Source: Chromera velia (taxonomy: Eukaryota; Sar; Chromeraceae). Taken from it: DNA of 43,925 nucleotides. This document shows positions 33,878 to 43,925 of the stretch, piece after piece. The stretch is from the NCBI GenBank assembly GCA_018398765.1, contig JAHBMJ010000621.1, positions 1 to 43,925 on the forward strand, written 5' to 3'. Position 1 is the first letter of the stretch; every line of letters begins with the position of its first letter. The notes under the pieces were generated by a model, which did not search any database, had not been told where the DNA came from, and saw only the letters and a program-made list of their open reading frames with translations. A program made the translations under genes and the position numbers.

Positions 33878-36074
33878 CGACTGTCTGTGCTCAAATTCAC
33901 GTCCGCATGATGCACGCGCCTCTTTCACTTCCCCGCACCAGTATGCACACATACGCCCTTCCTGCATGCCTCTCTCTCTCTCTCTCTCTCTCCCCCTTCC
34001 ATGTGTGTGCGTATGTATGTGTATGTGTATGTGTGTGTGTGTGTGTGTGCGCGTGCGTGTCTGCCTGACCTCATTTCTGGGGAGATCGAAATTCTTCCAG
34101 CCCCTCAGTCGGACAACGTCGGGCCAAATGCGGGCGTTGGGGGTCCCCAGGAGGTTACAGATCAGATTGGCCTGCATGAATGTGAGGACGAACGAACGAA
34201 CGAATAGAAGAACAGACGAAGGAAGAAGAGGAAAAATGGATTCATCGATTGGGAACAATCCAGACAGACTCGGGGAGAGAATGAACGCGTGATATCTTTT
34301 TTTCAATCATGCAGCACAAGAGAGAATTGGAGTCTTAACCCTCGGTTCGCCCACCAACGGTGAGGAAAAAGAGGAAAATCGGAAAGGACAGTAGGATCTT
34401 CAGGACGCAGCAAGGACAAGAGCGAGGGCACGGGTCAGGGAGAGCGAAAAGATTGAACCAACAGAAGAGTGTCAGAGGGGAGAAATGATTATTACCATGC
34501 ATCGATCGAGTGACAGAGCGACGGATGGAGACCATAGAGTGAGAGAAAAAGGGAGACTAAAGAGAAGACCAGAGGAGAATAGAAGTAATTCTTCCGCACA
34601 ACCAGCCAGAGACAGACCCAGAGGGAAGGAAGAGAAGGTGACAGAAAAGACAGACAACCAACGTCTTGTAGTCTCTTCCCATCTCAGCTCAGCAAGCAAC
34701 GACGTCCGAGTGAAAGGAGGGAGGGAGGGAGGGACAGAGGAAAAATGAATGAATGAATGCAAGCACGCATGCATGCATAAATGAATAAACAAAACGAAAC
34801 GAAAAATCCAACCGCCCTCCTCCCCATGCACCTGATCTGCCTCATTTTTCCCCGGCATGATGGGTGCATGGTAGAGGAACTCCCCCAGGATGCAACCGCA
34901 GGCCCACATATCAACAGCTCCACTGTAGCTCTCTGCCCCAAACAAAATCTCAGGGGCCCGATACCACAAGGTCACCACGGTCTCTGTGTAGGCGGGCGCC
35001 GGGGTTCCGTATTCCCTGGAAGGAAGGAAGGAACGGAGGGGGGGAGAGAAGGCAAATTAGACAGGCAAAATCGATCAAAACAAACAAAATAATGCAGGGA
35101 CAGCGTGCTTTGACGGGCAAGCCTCTTCATGTATGCTGGTTGTTCTTTGTCGTACTCTTTCTCGCACAGGGCAGGAGTGAGTGAGAGCGTCTGTCTGTTC
35201 AGAACTTTTTTTCCACTTTCCCCACTTCAATCACTGGCCGGTAGAACAACATGGGGAAGACTTTCAAAGTACCAAAGATCGAAAGAAAGTGCAAAGAGAT
35301 CAACCTGAATGCAAGGAAGGCTCCTCAGAGGCAGCAGTAACCCTGGGGGGCTCACCGGGAGATTAAAAGAGATTAAGAAAACTTAGAGAATAAAGAAGAG
35401 AGGAGAGGGGAGCACACAGGATAAAAACTGAAGGCAGACTGGAGAAAAAGGCATTGACATCGCGAGAGTGAGTAACTGCAGAAGTTGCAGGCCTTTTGCC
35501 TCTCTGTTCCTGTGAAGGCAAAACTGTCACAAAGTGTGCAAGCATCAGCATTACGTTGGCAAAGAATGCCAAAGAGGGTTTCTCACCTTGCCAGACCAAA
35601 ATCAGCGAGTTTCACGGTGCCGTCCTGCATCAAGAGCAGATTGGCTAGTTTGACGTCCCTATGGATTGTGAACCGTTCATGCAGGTGGTGGAGTGCCCGG
35701 AGTAATTGAATCATCATCGACTTGATTTCCGCAGTCGAGAACGGTTTGTTCATTCGGTCGAGCAGATTCGCAACGTCGTGGTCGCAATACTCAAACACAA
35801 GGTAGATGGAACCCATGTCCGACCCTACTGCGATCTCTTTGAGCTTTACGATGTTCGGGTGAGAGAGGGACTTCAACAGGCGAATCTCCCTCACGGCAGT
35901 CCATGGAAGTCCCTCCTTCGCGTTGTGTACCCGCATCTGCTTCAGGGCAACAAGTTCAGAGGACTTCTTGTCCCTGGCACGGTACACGGTCCCGTATGTC
36001 CCCTCCCCGATCTTCTGAAGGATCTCGAAATCCCTCACAGACCTGCACTTTCCCTTTCCGTAACGAACGTCCAT
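32678..36074 (-). CDS. Cyclin-dependent kinase, CDK10/CDK11 type
   Basis: Ser/Thr protein kinase that should act with a cyclin; family members work in transcription, RNA processing or cell-cycle control. Five exons in coding order: 35587-36074, 34832-35015, 34070-34171, 33369-33474 and 32678-33090. They keep phase and give 430 residues. Visible motifs: GEGTYGTV loop (23-30), Lys45, PWTAVRE at the PITSLRE/PISSLRE position (57-63), HRD (138-140) with Lys142 and Asn145, DFG (158-160), LWYRAPE (179-185), DMWACGCI, then [11 protein letters not shown] and a [13 protein letters not shown]-lobe ending. All catalytic residues are present. The [10 protein letters not shown] start and [18 protein letters not shown] hinge resemble CDK10 most, with CDK11 close behind. 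The HRDV...KLAN loop has Val where Leu is usual. About 115 residues after the fold form a Gly/His/Ser-rich tail. Introns carry CA, GA and CAGG repeats. Divergent from apicortin. Confidence 0.9.
33497..33561. repeat. (CA)n-(GA)n compound microsatellite in kinase intron
   Basis: About 17 CA units run into about 14 GA units, just upstream of kinase exon 4 on the coding strand. There it reads (TC)n then (TG)n, the same order as the CT-GT tract before an LCAT-like exon. Confidence 0.95.
33785..34052. repeat. Cluster of CA, CAGG, CT and GT microsatellites in kinase intron
   Basis: (CA)n at about 33785-33811, (CAGG)n at about 33847-33879, (CT)n at about 33971-33992 and (GT)n at about 34002-34050. 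All lie in the intron 33475-34069 of the kinase. Confidence 0.9.
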
Positions 36075-36987
36075 TCCTGCTCTCGAACACGTAGACAGCT
36101 AGCTGTGAGTTCTTTTTTTATCCCTTCCTGCATTCCTTCCTTCCTTCTTTTCTTCTTTCCGTCCTTCTTTTTTCTTTTGTTTCCTCCCCCCCTTCCTACT
36201 TTACTTCCCTCCTTTCTTCTTTCCCTCGCGCTTCTTCCTTCAAATGACGGAGACGGCAAGGAGCGCGGCAGGCTTCCAAATAAAAATGTGGCCGTGTTTG
36301 GAGGCACCGGCTCACGAACTGTTGGTGGAGATGGAAGGTGCACCTTACTTCGATCCCAAATCACTACGTGCATGGGCTTGCATGTGCCACATCAAAGCAA
36401 GTGATTTGAGTGAACTCATTCCGACTCATTCATGCAGTCTTGCAAAGTTAGCGTGCATGTAGACGGTGCTCCTGTCGGACTGATCGCACACAAATTGACT
36501 CGCCGATACAGATGCGCGCGCAATGCGCGCCATGCATGGAATGTGGAATGAGACAGTGGACGGCACTAATAGTCGGATTTTTTGGGCAGCGTGTCTGCGT
36601 TCCTGTGATGGCCATGCGGAGAGTGCAGCCATTTCGAGTTGCCGGCCGTAAAAAATGGGGATGTAAACTGACTTTTCTAGGGCCTTTTCAATCGGGGCAC
36701 AAAAATTATCCGCTTAATTTTCCGGATACTCTCTCGGATCCGAAAATCGCGATTGCTTGATTGAATCGATCCCATATATACATATGCAGAAAACTTATAT
36801 AATTCTCCAACAGTCTGCCAATTCGAATCCTTTGACCAGACAAACGACAATCTTCCAACGCAGCAAGAACCACTCGAGAGTACTTGTGAGAGCAAACCTT
36901 TGTAAGAAGCTCAAAAGGCCAAACGCCAGCAACACCCCACAAACAACACTTCCCGTGCAACTCGATTAATCTTCTCTTTTCGTCACA
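36075..36987. promoter_or_regulatory. Shared upstream region of the kinase and apicortin genes
   Basis: 913 bp between two divergent start codons. The kinase side is pyrimidine-rich on plus (about 36118-36240). The apicortin side has TATA-like words at about 36772-36782 and 36795-36803, some 190-215 bases before its ATG. A GC palindrome (GCGCGCGCAATGCGCGC) lies near 36512-36530. Short open frames here look like chance. Promoter status is inferred from gene orientation only. Confidence 0.45.
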
Positions 36988-37988
36988 ATGCCCGACGCCT
37001 TCCTTGAGAGAATGACCGACGCCTCCCAGTACACGGTCAGTCTGCCCTACCGTCTACGCATGAGCCTTGCTGCTAAGCTATAACTTTCCCACTCCCCCTC
37101 TTCGTCTTCAGTCATCCTCTCTTAATTCTCACTTAATTGTTGCATATATATTTGCAGGGAGCCCACAAAGCCCGCTTCGATGCTGACGGGAACGGCCGCG
37201 GTCTGGCCGGGAGAGAGAACGTGGTGTACTACGATGGCTCCACAGAGTCCGCAACCCGCAGCCATGCCGTCGAGAATACAGTGCAAAAGAAGGGAAATCG
37301 TAAAGCAGGTGAGCCTCTCTTCTGAGCAACACCTTCAAGCAAGCAACACCTTCCGGCAACACTTCGATTCAAGTATTGCCCCTCACCTTTTCCCTCCCCT
37401 CCTCTCTCTCTGTACAGTTGTGACGGGCCCTCTTGGGTGCCAGAAGTTCGGAACCCAGGCCGATACCCCCATTTCCTTCACAATCTACAAGAACGGCGAC
37501 AAGTTCCACAAAGGCCACAAGATCCTTCTCAAGAAGGTCAGTCAAAAGTGTTGCGCAACACTGTATGGCCCTCCTTGCATGTTCTCCTACCGTCGTGCGC
37601 TACATGATGCACGTTCAGTCAGTCCCCCCACGTTAACGCCTTGCTGCCTTGTGACGTGTATCATCCCGTCGTGCACTTGTTCGCCAAGGCTTCGGTTGCA
37701 GCAGACATTAGGGCAGCGGATGGATGTGTTTGTGTTTCTTCAGAGACTCACGTCCTCTCTCCCCCTGTGTTGGGTCTGCAGCACTACCGCAACATGCAGC
37801 AGCTTATTGACGAGTGCAATAAGCACGCCCAGCCCCTCACCGGTCCCATCCGCCGCCTCTACCGCACGGACCTGCGAACGTGGGTGAAGGAGCTCCACGA
37901 GTTTGAGGATGGCGCCAAGTACCTGTGCGTTGCCGGAGAGCACCCGAAGGATGACATCGAGAAGATCCCCCCCGGGTTCTGGGAGTGA
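36988..37988 (+). CDS. Apicortin (partial p25-alpha plus doublecortin domain)
   Basis: Apicortins combine part of the TPPP/p25-alpha domain with a doublecortin (DCX) domain. Both domain types bind or bundle tubulin, and the apicomplexan member TgDCX sits on the conoid fibres of the apical complex. Four exons (36988-37035, 37158-37308, 37418-37536, 37782-37988) keep phase and give 174 residues, normal for the family. Residues about 9-36 carry the p25-alpha signature (LTD-like MTDASQYTGAHKARF, then DGNGRGLAGRE). Residues about 85-155 form the DCX domain (ISFTIYKNGDKFHKGHKIL, an RRLYRTD turn, and FEDGAKYLCVAGE). The start ATG follows GTCACA and is the first in frame before the p25-alpha motif. 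All introns are GT-AG and short (109-245 bases). It lies head-to-head with a CDK-type kinase. Assignment is strong, resting on both domains in the expected order. Confidence 0.93.
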
Positions 37989-38544
37989 GAGATCTCCAGA
38001 TCAATGAGAGAGAGTACGTGAGAGAGGTGCCTAAATACACGCCTCGATGATTGACGTGAGAGTGGATACATTTTGTCTCTTATGCATTAATCCGTGCGAA
38101 CGCACCTCGAAATATCGTGAGAGAGAACGAGAGAGAGAAGAGAGGGTATTCTGGCTGAACTGCCATTTGTCGTTTCAGCCTAAACCTCGTTTTCGCCTAT
38201 TCGTCTCTTGGGTCGCTTGTGTTGGCCTGCGTTGTCGATTGGTCCTTCCCTTCGCAATTTGATTGAGCATGCATGCATTGATTTTGTCGTCAGCGTCGGC
38301 ATGAAAGCGGTCTCAGCATGTCGGTTGGCTCGCAAAAGAGCGCCTGCTTGTTGTGCCGTTGGTGAGACTTATGCGTCTGCAACTGAAATGTCAGTCGGTC
38401 CGCGTACGCACTGTCACATCAGGGCGACACGAACCGAAGATGCATAAGTGCACACCCATGCAACCTCGCAAGACGAAGACTTTGAACTCTAAAGTAAACT
38501 CTGTGACTGCTTCATTCTTTTACTTCTTGCCGTTACAAACTCCG
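37989..38544 (+). other. 3' flank of apicortin
   Basis: GC-balanced sequence with a GAGAGA stretch soon after the stop. Likely contains the 3' UTR. Open frames of up to 79 codons have no recognisable features. Confidence 0.4.
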
Positions 38545-39090
38545 CTTATCTAGCCGCTTATAGTCTAGACGTGGTTAATTTCTATATGTATGGATAAAAA
38601 TAGTATAACTTAAAATTCTTGAGTCCCGACCGCTAGCTAGGCCGACCAAGAATTTTATGTATAGATATATGTGATATACACATACATATATAGACGTTTA
38701 CTTATTAATTGAGATGGTATCCCAGATGATATCTCAAAGTTCTATTCAAAGTTGCTTTCGAGAGAGGTATATAGGTCTTCAGATAGGTCTAAAGATAAGT
38801 ATATAGGACTTTCGAGGATTTTAGGCTAGATTTTAGGTTAGGATTTTTATAGCCAAATTTAATATGGGATTCTAGCAGCGAATCTAGCTACTATCCTACT
38901 GCTAAGTTGGGATTTTAGTGGATTTTGATATATTTTATATATATGAGATTCTAGCTAGATCGAAATCCACGGACCATGGCATTTTAAAAATCAAGATCCT
39001 ATTAAATGGAATCTAGAGCTAGATCTAGAGTGGAATCTGAACGGATTTTATGAGATTTTAGCTAAAATTCTAGCTAAATTTTTTTAGTGA
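38545..39090. repeat. AT-rich island dense in CTAG
   Basis: Strongly AT-rich, with many TCTAG, AGCTAG and GATTTTAG words and near-repeats of GATTTTAG and GGAATCTAGA. The surrounding DNA is GC-balanced, so this looks like an inserted and decayed repeat. No ORF. Confidence 0.5.
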
Positions 39091-39385
39091 GCAGACCTAG
39101 GAGCAGACAAGCAAGGGATGGAGATCGAGAAAGGGAAAGAGAGAACAAGAAAGAAAAGGGAACACGACCTGGTCTCCTTACAGGCATTTTGAAGCCTCGG
39201 TGCGGAGCGTGATACTACGCCCATCACACGATCTCTGCCCTTTCTGTAGACGTCACAAATCCCCCCCCGCACTGCAATAAACCTATGAGCAGGTTGACGT
39301 TCTCTTAAGGGCTTTCAGGCCATCGCAAAATGATCTACAGAAAGATCGATTATGGATTGATTAAAAGATAACAGAAAGAAAAATT

Positions 39386-39727
39386 CAGGGTTGCGATTAC
39401 TACCGGTAATGACCTTTCATTGCCGGCAATTGCCGGTCTGCTGGCAATGGACATTTCTGACTTAGTCACTACCAGAAAAAAAAATGGTAAAAAAATGAGT
39501 CTCAAAAAAATTTTTTGGACTATCACACTGTTTAAACCTATAAACAGACTGTGTATAGTGTACATAAACTAACTCCAACAGATAATGACCCACAGATTTT
39601 ATCATTGAATTCTAACTTTCTCTACCATCGACTGCCAGTCGTTCTGCCGGTGGCGACAAGCTCTGCCGGCAATTGCTGTCCTGCCGGCAATCGCTCTTCT
39701 CTCCCACCGGAAAAAAAAGCAACCCTG
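39386..39727. mobile_element. hAT-like MITE candidate (342 bp)
   Basis: Begins with CAGGGTTGC and ends with its exact complement GCAACCCTG. Both ends carry subterminal GCCGGCAATTGCCGG-type repeats in inverted orientation. Left holds ATTGCCGGCAATTGCCGG near 39419; right holds TGCCGGCAATTG and TGCCGGCAATCG near 39663-39693. The CAGGGTTG terminus resembles hAT-family ends. There is no transposase ORF, so it would be non-autonomous. I could not find the 8-bp target-site duplication expected for hAT, so the family is tentative. Confidence 0.5.
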
Positions 39728-41295
39728 GTCACAGCTAATTAAGTCAGCGAATTCAAATGTTTTTAAAACTGTTTCTACCATGAGGGGTTCTGGTTTTTAA
39801 ACCGTTTTTTAATATCTGCAATGGAGTAAGCCGCTACTGTAAGTGCTCCTAGAAGCGCTGCGTGGTTTGCACAGCGGTATAAGAGATTACCAGCACGCTA
39901 TACAACAGGGGCAGAGAAAAGACAAACTCTAAGACAAGCTTGTCGGCAGGTATCGATAGAACCGCTACTGGCTCCCTTGACACCAGCCTTAGTTGCATGC
40001 CCCTTCTTCCTTATCCAGAAGTGTGCAGGGCTTCTGACTTCGTTAATTTCCGACTTGAGCCCTTCTTGTCCGCCTGTCAGAAGAGAAGAAAGGCCGCTTC
40101 CTGCCTCTCCTTTTGTTAGCTCCCTCTCTCTCAGTAGACCCTCACCAGTAGTAGCTGGAAGGGAACAAACCTCTGATATATTCCTCTATCGGCCTTCAGA
40201 CTTCTTTTATTTTCTACCAAAACTAGAATAGCGGGAGGGCACGACCGAATGACGCCCCGTCATTCGATCAGTCAATCTACCTCTTCGTTTCTCACCCTCT
40301 CTTTGACTTACTTTCTCATTTTCTCGCGTCCCTTCGACGAACTCTCCAACAAACAGGCTATCCAGCAACTATACGCAAACAGGCTCATATCATAGCCCGT
40401 CGCCCCCTCCCCTCCCTCCCCCTCTTTGTCCCCTGTTTGAAATTCGTACCGTTAAAGCGTCTTCAGATTGCCTTCTTTCCTTCTTTTGTTCCCTTTCCAC
40501 TGGAGGCCGAGAACTGCCCCCCTCTTTACAAATACAGTCTGGACGGAACCACCGCTCACTTGTTGCTCTGGTCACCCCCCAATCGTTTTTTTCTTTCGTT
40601 TCGTACACAGACGAAAGATGATGGACATGCAGACACGAAGACCCAGCCAGCGGGCCATGAGGCAATCCAGCCGACAACAGAGTAGCCAAAGGAAGAACAC
40701 ACATGTAAGACAAGACAGAAGAAAAAGGAAACCTCAGCAACAGACAAAAGAGAGACAGAAGGAAAGAAAGAAAGAGCAGAGGAAGAAGGAAAATCAAGCT
40801 GATTGACATACATGTAGACCGCATCGACCCTTTTCTTCTTCATTAAATTTATCCAAACCACTGGAAAGGGGAGGAGAGGGGAGGAGAGGAGAGGAGAGAT
40901 TTGTGACCATGATCATGATAAAAAAGACGAAAAGAGAACAGGACAGGAAGAAAAGCAAGAAAGATATACACTCCGCACGCAGAAAGACGGAACGAAGGCT
41001 CAAGGAAAAGACAGAGGGGGCTAGCCATACACCAAATCGGCAGATTGCTGCCTCTTTCCTTTTCTCTAGCCATCCAGGAGCGAATTCTTCAACTGTTTGT
41101 CGAGCTCATACTCCTTCCTTCCTTCACTCTCTCCTCTCCTGCGCTGCTTGCTTGCTTGTTCGGTCACGAGTGTCCGACAGAAGGCAAAAGGCGCGAATGA
41201 CAAAGATGTTGAAGTGTTCTGCGAATAAAGAAGAGAAAGAAAAAGAAGGACTACCTGTATACTTCTCTTCTCTTCCCTCTCCGGAAGAACTTCAC
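39728..41295. other. No supported gene
   Basis: Starts AT-rich, then returns to CT/GA-rich sequence from about 40050. A short GGGGAGGAGA repeat lies near 40867-40898. One minus-strand stretch near 40590-40700 gives a hydrophobic Trp-rich frame that might be an exon of the candidate gene to the right, but I cannot place its splice sites. Confidence 0.35.
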
Positions 41296-41775
41296 CTGCA
41301 ACTCGTGAAGGAAGGCGAGGCCGCCTCCATCCGTTTTCCTTCCTTCCAGTTTGCTGAAAATTCACGGAAGAAATCGAATGGGGGAAGGAGGGCTACAGGG
41401 GACAGAAAGAACAACGGTGCCTACCAAGTAACGAGAGTAAGACATCCCCCCCCCAGTGCGATGAATGTGGGTGCATGTTTTTACTGCATCAGATAGAAGA
41501 GAGACAATCATAAACGAAAGGAAGAATACCATCACTCTCCCACGCTGCTCTCCCCCCCACCCTTTTCTTTTTCATCTTTCACTTTCACACAGGCATACAA
41601 GAACAGAAGACGAGTGTAACACACACCCGGAGAAGAGTAGATCGTCTTGCATGGTCTTTCTTTCGGAAAGTCAGTCAGACCGCGAGCACAAAAAATGATA
41701 AGAAAGGAAGAAGAGAAAGGATTGAAAGAGGGAAAAGTACATCCACAAACCTAACGATCACTCACTCACTAATAA

Positions 41776-41847
<72 letters not shown>

Positions 41848-41872
41848 TACACACATACACATACATACACAC

Positions 41873-41908
<36 letters not shown>

Positions 41909-43444
41909 CAAAGCAATAGAGAAACTTGTGAACCCCCCCCCGCCCCCCTTTTCCCCTGTTCCCTATCTGATTGGTGAATGGACCCGCAGAAGTCCACACT
42001 AGGACGACTGAATGAATGCAGGAGACGGTAACACATGGAGTTGCGCCTTCTTTCTTCTCCTTTTGCAGACATTTGAAGGGGTAAGGAAGCTGTAAACGTG
42101 AAATTAAAGAAGTGAGGCAAACACCCAGATAGATCGAGGTGAATGCCGTCACTCATGCCGACTTCCTTTCTTTCCTTTTTTGCTAGAGACAGCAGGGAGG
42201 AGGGATGAACGGCTCTGAATGCAGGTTCTCTTTTCCCCTTCTTCTCTCCATTCAAGTCTCCCAATCAGTCAGTCAGGCAGTCCGGCCCTTACTCCCCACA
42301 ACTTCAGGAGGACCCATCGTCAACTTCCAGTACTATCCGTGTGAAAAAACCAACCCCTTTCCCTTTTCTTGCTCAGTTCTGCTATTCTAATGCAGCTTCT
42401 GCATTTTTTTCTTTTCCTCTTTTTCGACTTGTTTCATGCTTCACTGCAGCGGTGGATGAAGTGCTTGTTTCGGGTTGTTAGGATTTTGGCTATGCCCCTG
42501 AGGCTCTCCTCTGAAGTCCAACTCTGTGCATGTCTAGCAAATGAGTCTGCATGATACAGCTCATCGCACTCTGATTCTGATATGTGAGCTTCCAGGGATT
42601 CCCTTCTATGCTCCTTGATCCTCTCACGGGCCTCTTTGCCGGTACATCTCCTTCTGACTGTATATGTGCAGATAGGAGGACAAGAAGCAGAGGAGAAGAA
42701 GAAAGACAAGCGGTCGTACCAGAAACAACTCAACAGATGAAAAGTACGGCTATTTCAAGCAAAAGGACTTTCAAACACAGAAATAAAACAGAAGAAAGAA
42801 GTCTACGAGACAATATATGCAGCTCGATTCTCTTTGAGTACTCACACCTACTATCGCACAAAGAAACTAGGAATAGAGGCGAGAGAAGAAGAAAAGCAAA
42901 GAGAAAGAGAATGGAGAAAAGTTGAAAGGCATACACTCACTTGGATGGATGAGGCATCGCGGGGCATGTTCGGGTCCCCCTACCGCCATGCAGCGCCGCC
43001 CACTAGAACGCCAAGGCCTTAAAGCTCGGTCACCAGAGGTTTGACTCCGATCGAACAAATGCAAGCAGGCAGAAAGGAGAAGCCTTAGGTCGGAAGATGA
43101 GGCAGGCAAGCAATACACCATATGCACAGATTGAAGAGAGTCATAAATGAATCGCTGCGACTCCTAATCAGTCGTGGGAGTTTCAGACTGAGTGGGAGGG
43201 AAAGATCGAAGACCAAGTAAAACGTGACCATCGATTGCATGCAAGGGCAAGGCAGCCATGCCTCTACCTTCTCGATCAGGGATCGGTGATCGATCGAAAA
43301 AGGAAGATATCCATCAGAAACCCTGCATCAGTAGTCAGCTGATACATTTGTCGATTGGAAACCCTTCTTTACCAACGTCTGCGAGAGCCAGCCAAACTTG
43401 TACGGAGCAGCTTGTGAAGGACCGGGGTCTAATGCCTCTCTGTT
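41296..43444 (-). CDS. Candidate exons of an unidentified minus-strand gene
   Basis: Possible exons in coding order are 43373-43444 (24 codons, containing APYKFGWLSQTL), 42941-43002, 42445-42653 (about 69 codons, charged and helical, containing SESECDELYHADSFARHAQS), an exon starting at 42089 (containing CYRLLHSFSRPSVDF), and 41296-41392 (31 codons, containing FDFFREFSANWKEG). The first four join in phase if the 42653 exon uses the second of two nearby acceptors. The end of the 42089 exon and its link to 41392 are unresolved. Composition is less repetitive than the flanks and acceptors are good, which is why I list them. I recognise no family, no start and no stop, and some exons read plausibly in a second frame. 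Confidence 0.25.
41775..41904. repeat. Compound (CA)n-(CAGA)n-(CATA)n-(GA)n microsatellite
   Basis: Four adjoining dinucleotide or tetranucleotide arrays in sequence, about 130 bases in all. On minus it reads (TC)n, TATG, (TCTG)n, (TG)n. Confidence 0.95.
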
Positions 43445-43925
43445 CTGCAGACGTGGTGCAGTTGGAGCAGAATAAATAAACTGCGTTGAGCCCGCACTAA
43501 CCTGTAGGATCAAGAGAGATTCAAATTTGTTGCTTCTCCAAGGTCATGAAGCGCAAGCCAGGCGAAGAAGAAGGCTCCTTGCTGCTGCAAACTAAGGAAG
43601 AGAGACAACAGGCATGCGGACAGAACAAACTCAGAGGGGTCAAGATTTATCGAGCAACATTCAGGGTAAGGATGGAGGTGTTGTTCTGTCAAGCGTTGTT
43701 CGACCACGGGAAGGAAAGAGAGGATTCTTGTACTGAAGAAGAGAAACAGGCTTTTGTTATGCTGCTATGCGCTAGTCTAGACATAAGAAAATAGAGTAAA
43801 TGATAGAAAATAATAGAAAAGAGGCAACGAATTTAACATTTTAACTTGGATAAGGGGACAAGATCAAACGATTGAAAATAAAAATAAAAAGAAGCAAAAA
43901 GATAAGAAAAGACAAGAATTAGGTA
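43445..43925. other. Right edge, no firm feature
   Basis: A plus-strand frame at 43546-43794 (82 codons, Lys/Glu-rich) and pyrimidine-rich acceptor-like sites on minus overlap here, and neither is convincing. The last ~130 bases are AT-rich with AAAATAA repeats. Confidence 0.3.

Noticed and set aside
33247-34292. Long His/Thr-rich plus-strand frames
   Set aside because: Antisense to kinase exons and driven by CA and CAGG repeats.
34330-34365. GGTTCG word suggesting a tRNA T-loop
   Set aside because: No cloverleaf arms could be drawn around it.
35706-36404. Plus-strand frame of 232 codons
   Set aside because: Mostly antisense shadow of kinase exon 1 followed by a pyrimidine-rich promoter stretch.
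43546-43794. Plus-strand 82-codon Lys/Glu-rich frame at the right edge
   Set aside because: No start context or homology recognised, and it overlaps minus-strand acceptor-like sites.

Overview
Eukaryotic nuclear DNA. The genes are split by many short introns with canonical GT...AG ends, and introns and spacers are packed with microsatellites. The best clue to the organism is an intact apicortin gene (36988-37988), which joins a partial p25-alpha domain to a doublecortin domain. That architecture is typical of apicomplexans and their photosynthetic chromerid relatives. With this intron density and repeat load, a chromerid alga such as Chromera velia is the most likely source. This is inference; no species-specific marker was checked.

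Layout. (1) 477-3533, plus strand: the 3' part of an LCAT-like acyltransferase/phospholipase, seven exons, with its 5' end outside the window. (2) 3534-7494: spacer between two convergent genes, holding an AT-rich island. (3) 7495-13731, minus strand: an eight-exon gene for an 823-residue multi-pass membrane protein that I do not recognise. Its introns are full of tetranucleotide arrays, a perfect 150-bp tandem duplication and a duplicated splice donor. (4) 14800 to about 15496, plus strand: a small serine-rich protein whose 3' splicing is ambiguous. (5) About 15.5-29.5 kb: no gene that I can support; alternating purine-rich and pyrimidine-rich sequence with a 236-base assembly gap. (6) 29.57-32.67 kb: AT-rich islands around a 38-bp minisatellite. 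(7) 32678-36074, minus strand: a complete five-exon CDK10/CDK11-type kinase. (8) 36988-37988, plus strand: apicortin, divergent from the kinase across 913 bp. (9) 38-41.3 kb: a CTAG-rich AT island and a small hAT-like inverted-repeat element. (10) 41.3-43.45 kb, minus strand: candidate exons of an unidentified gene.

The genes do not form a pathway. They are ordinary neighbours arranged as convergent or divergent pairs. All exon boundaries were read by eye from splice signals, phase continuity and family resemblance; transcript data would settle them. The four main gene models (LCAT-like, membrane protein, kinase, apicortin) keep phase across every junction.
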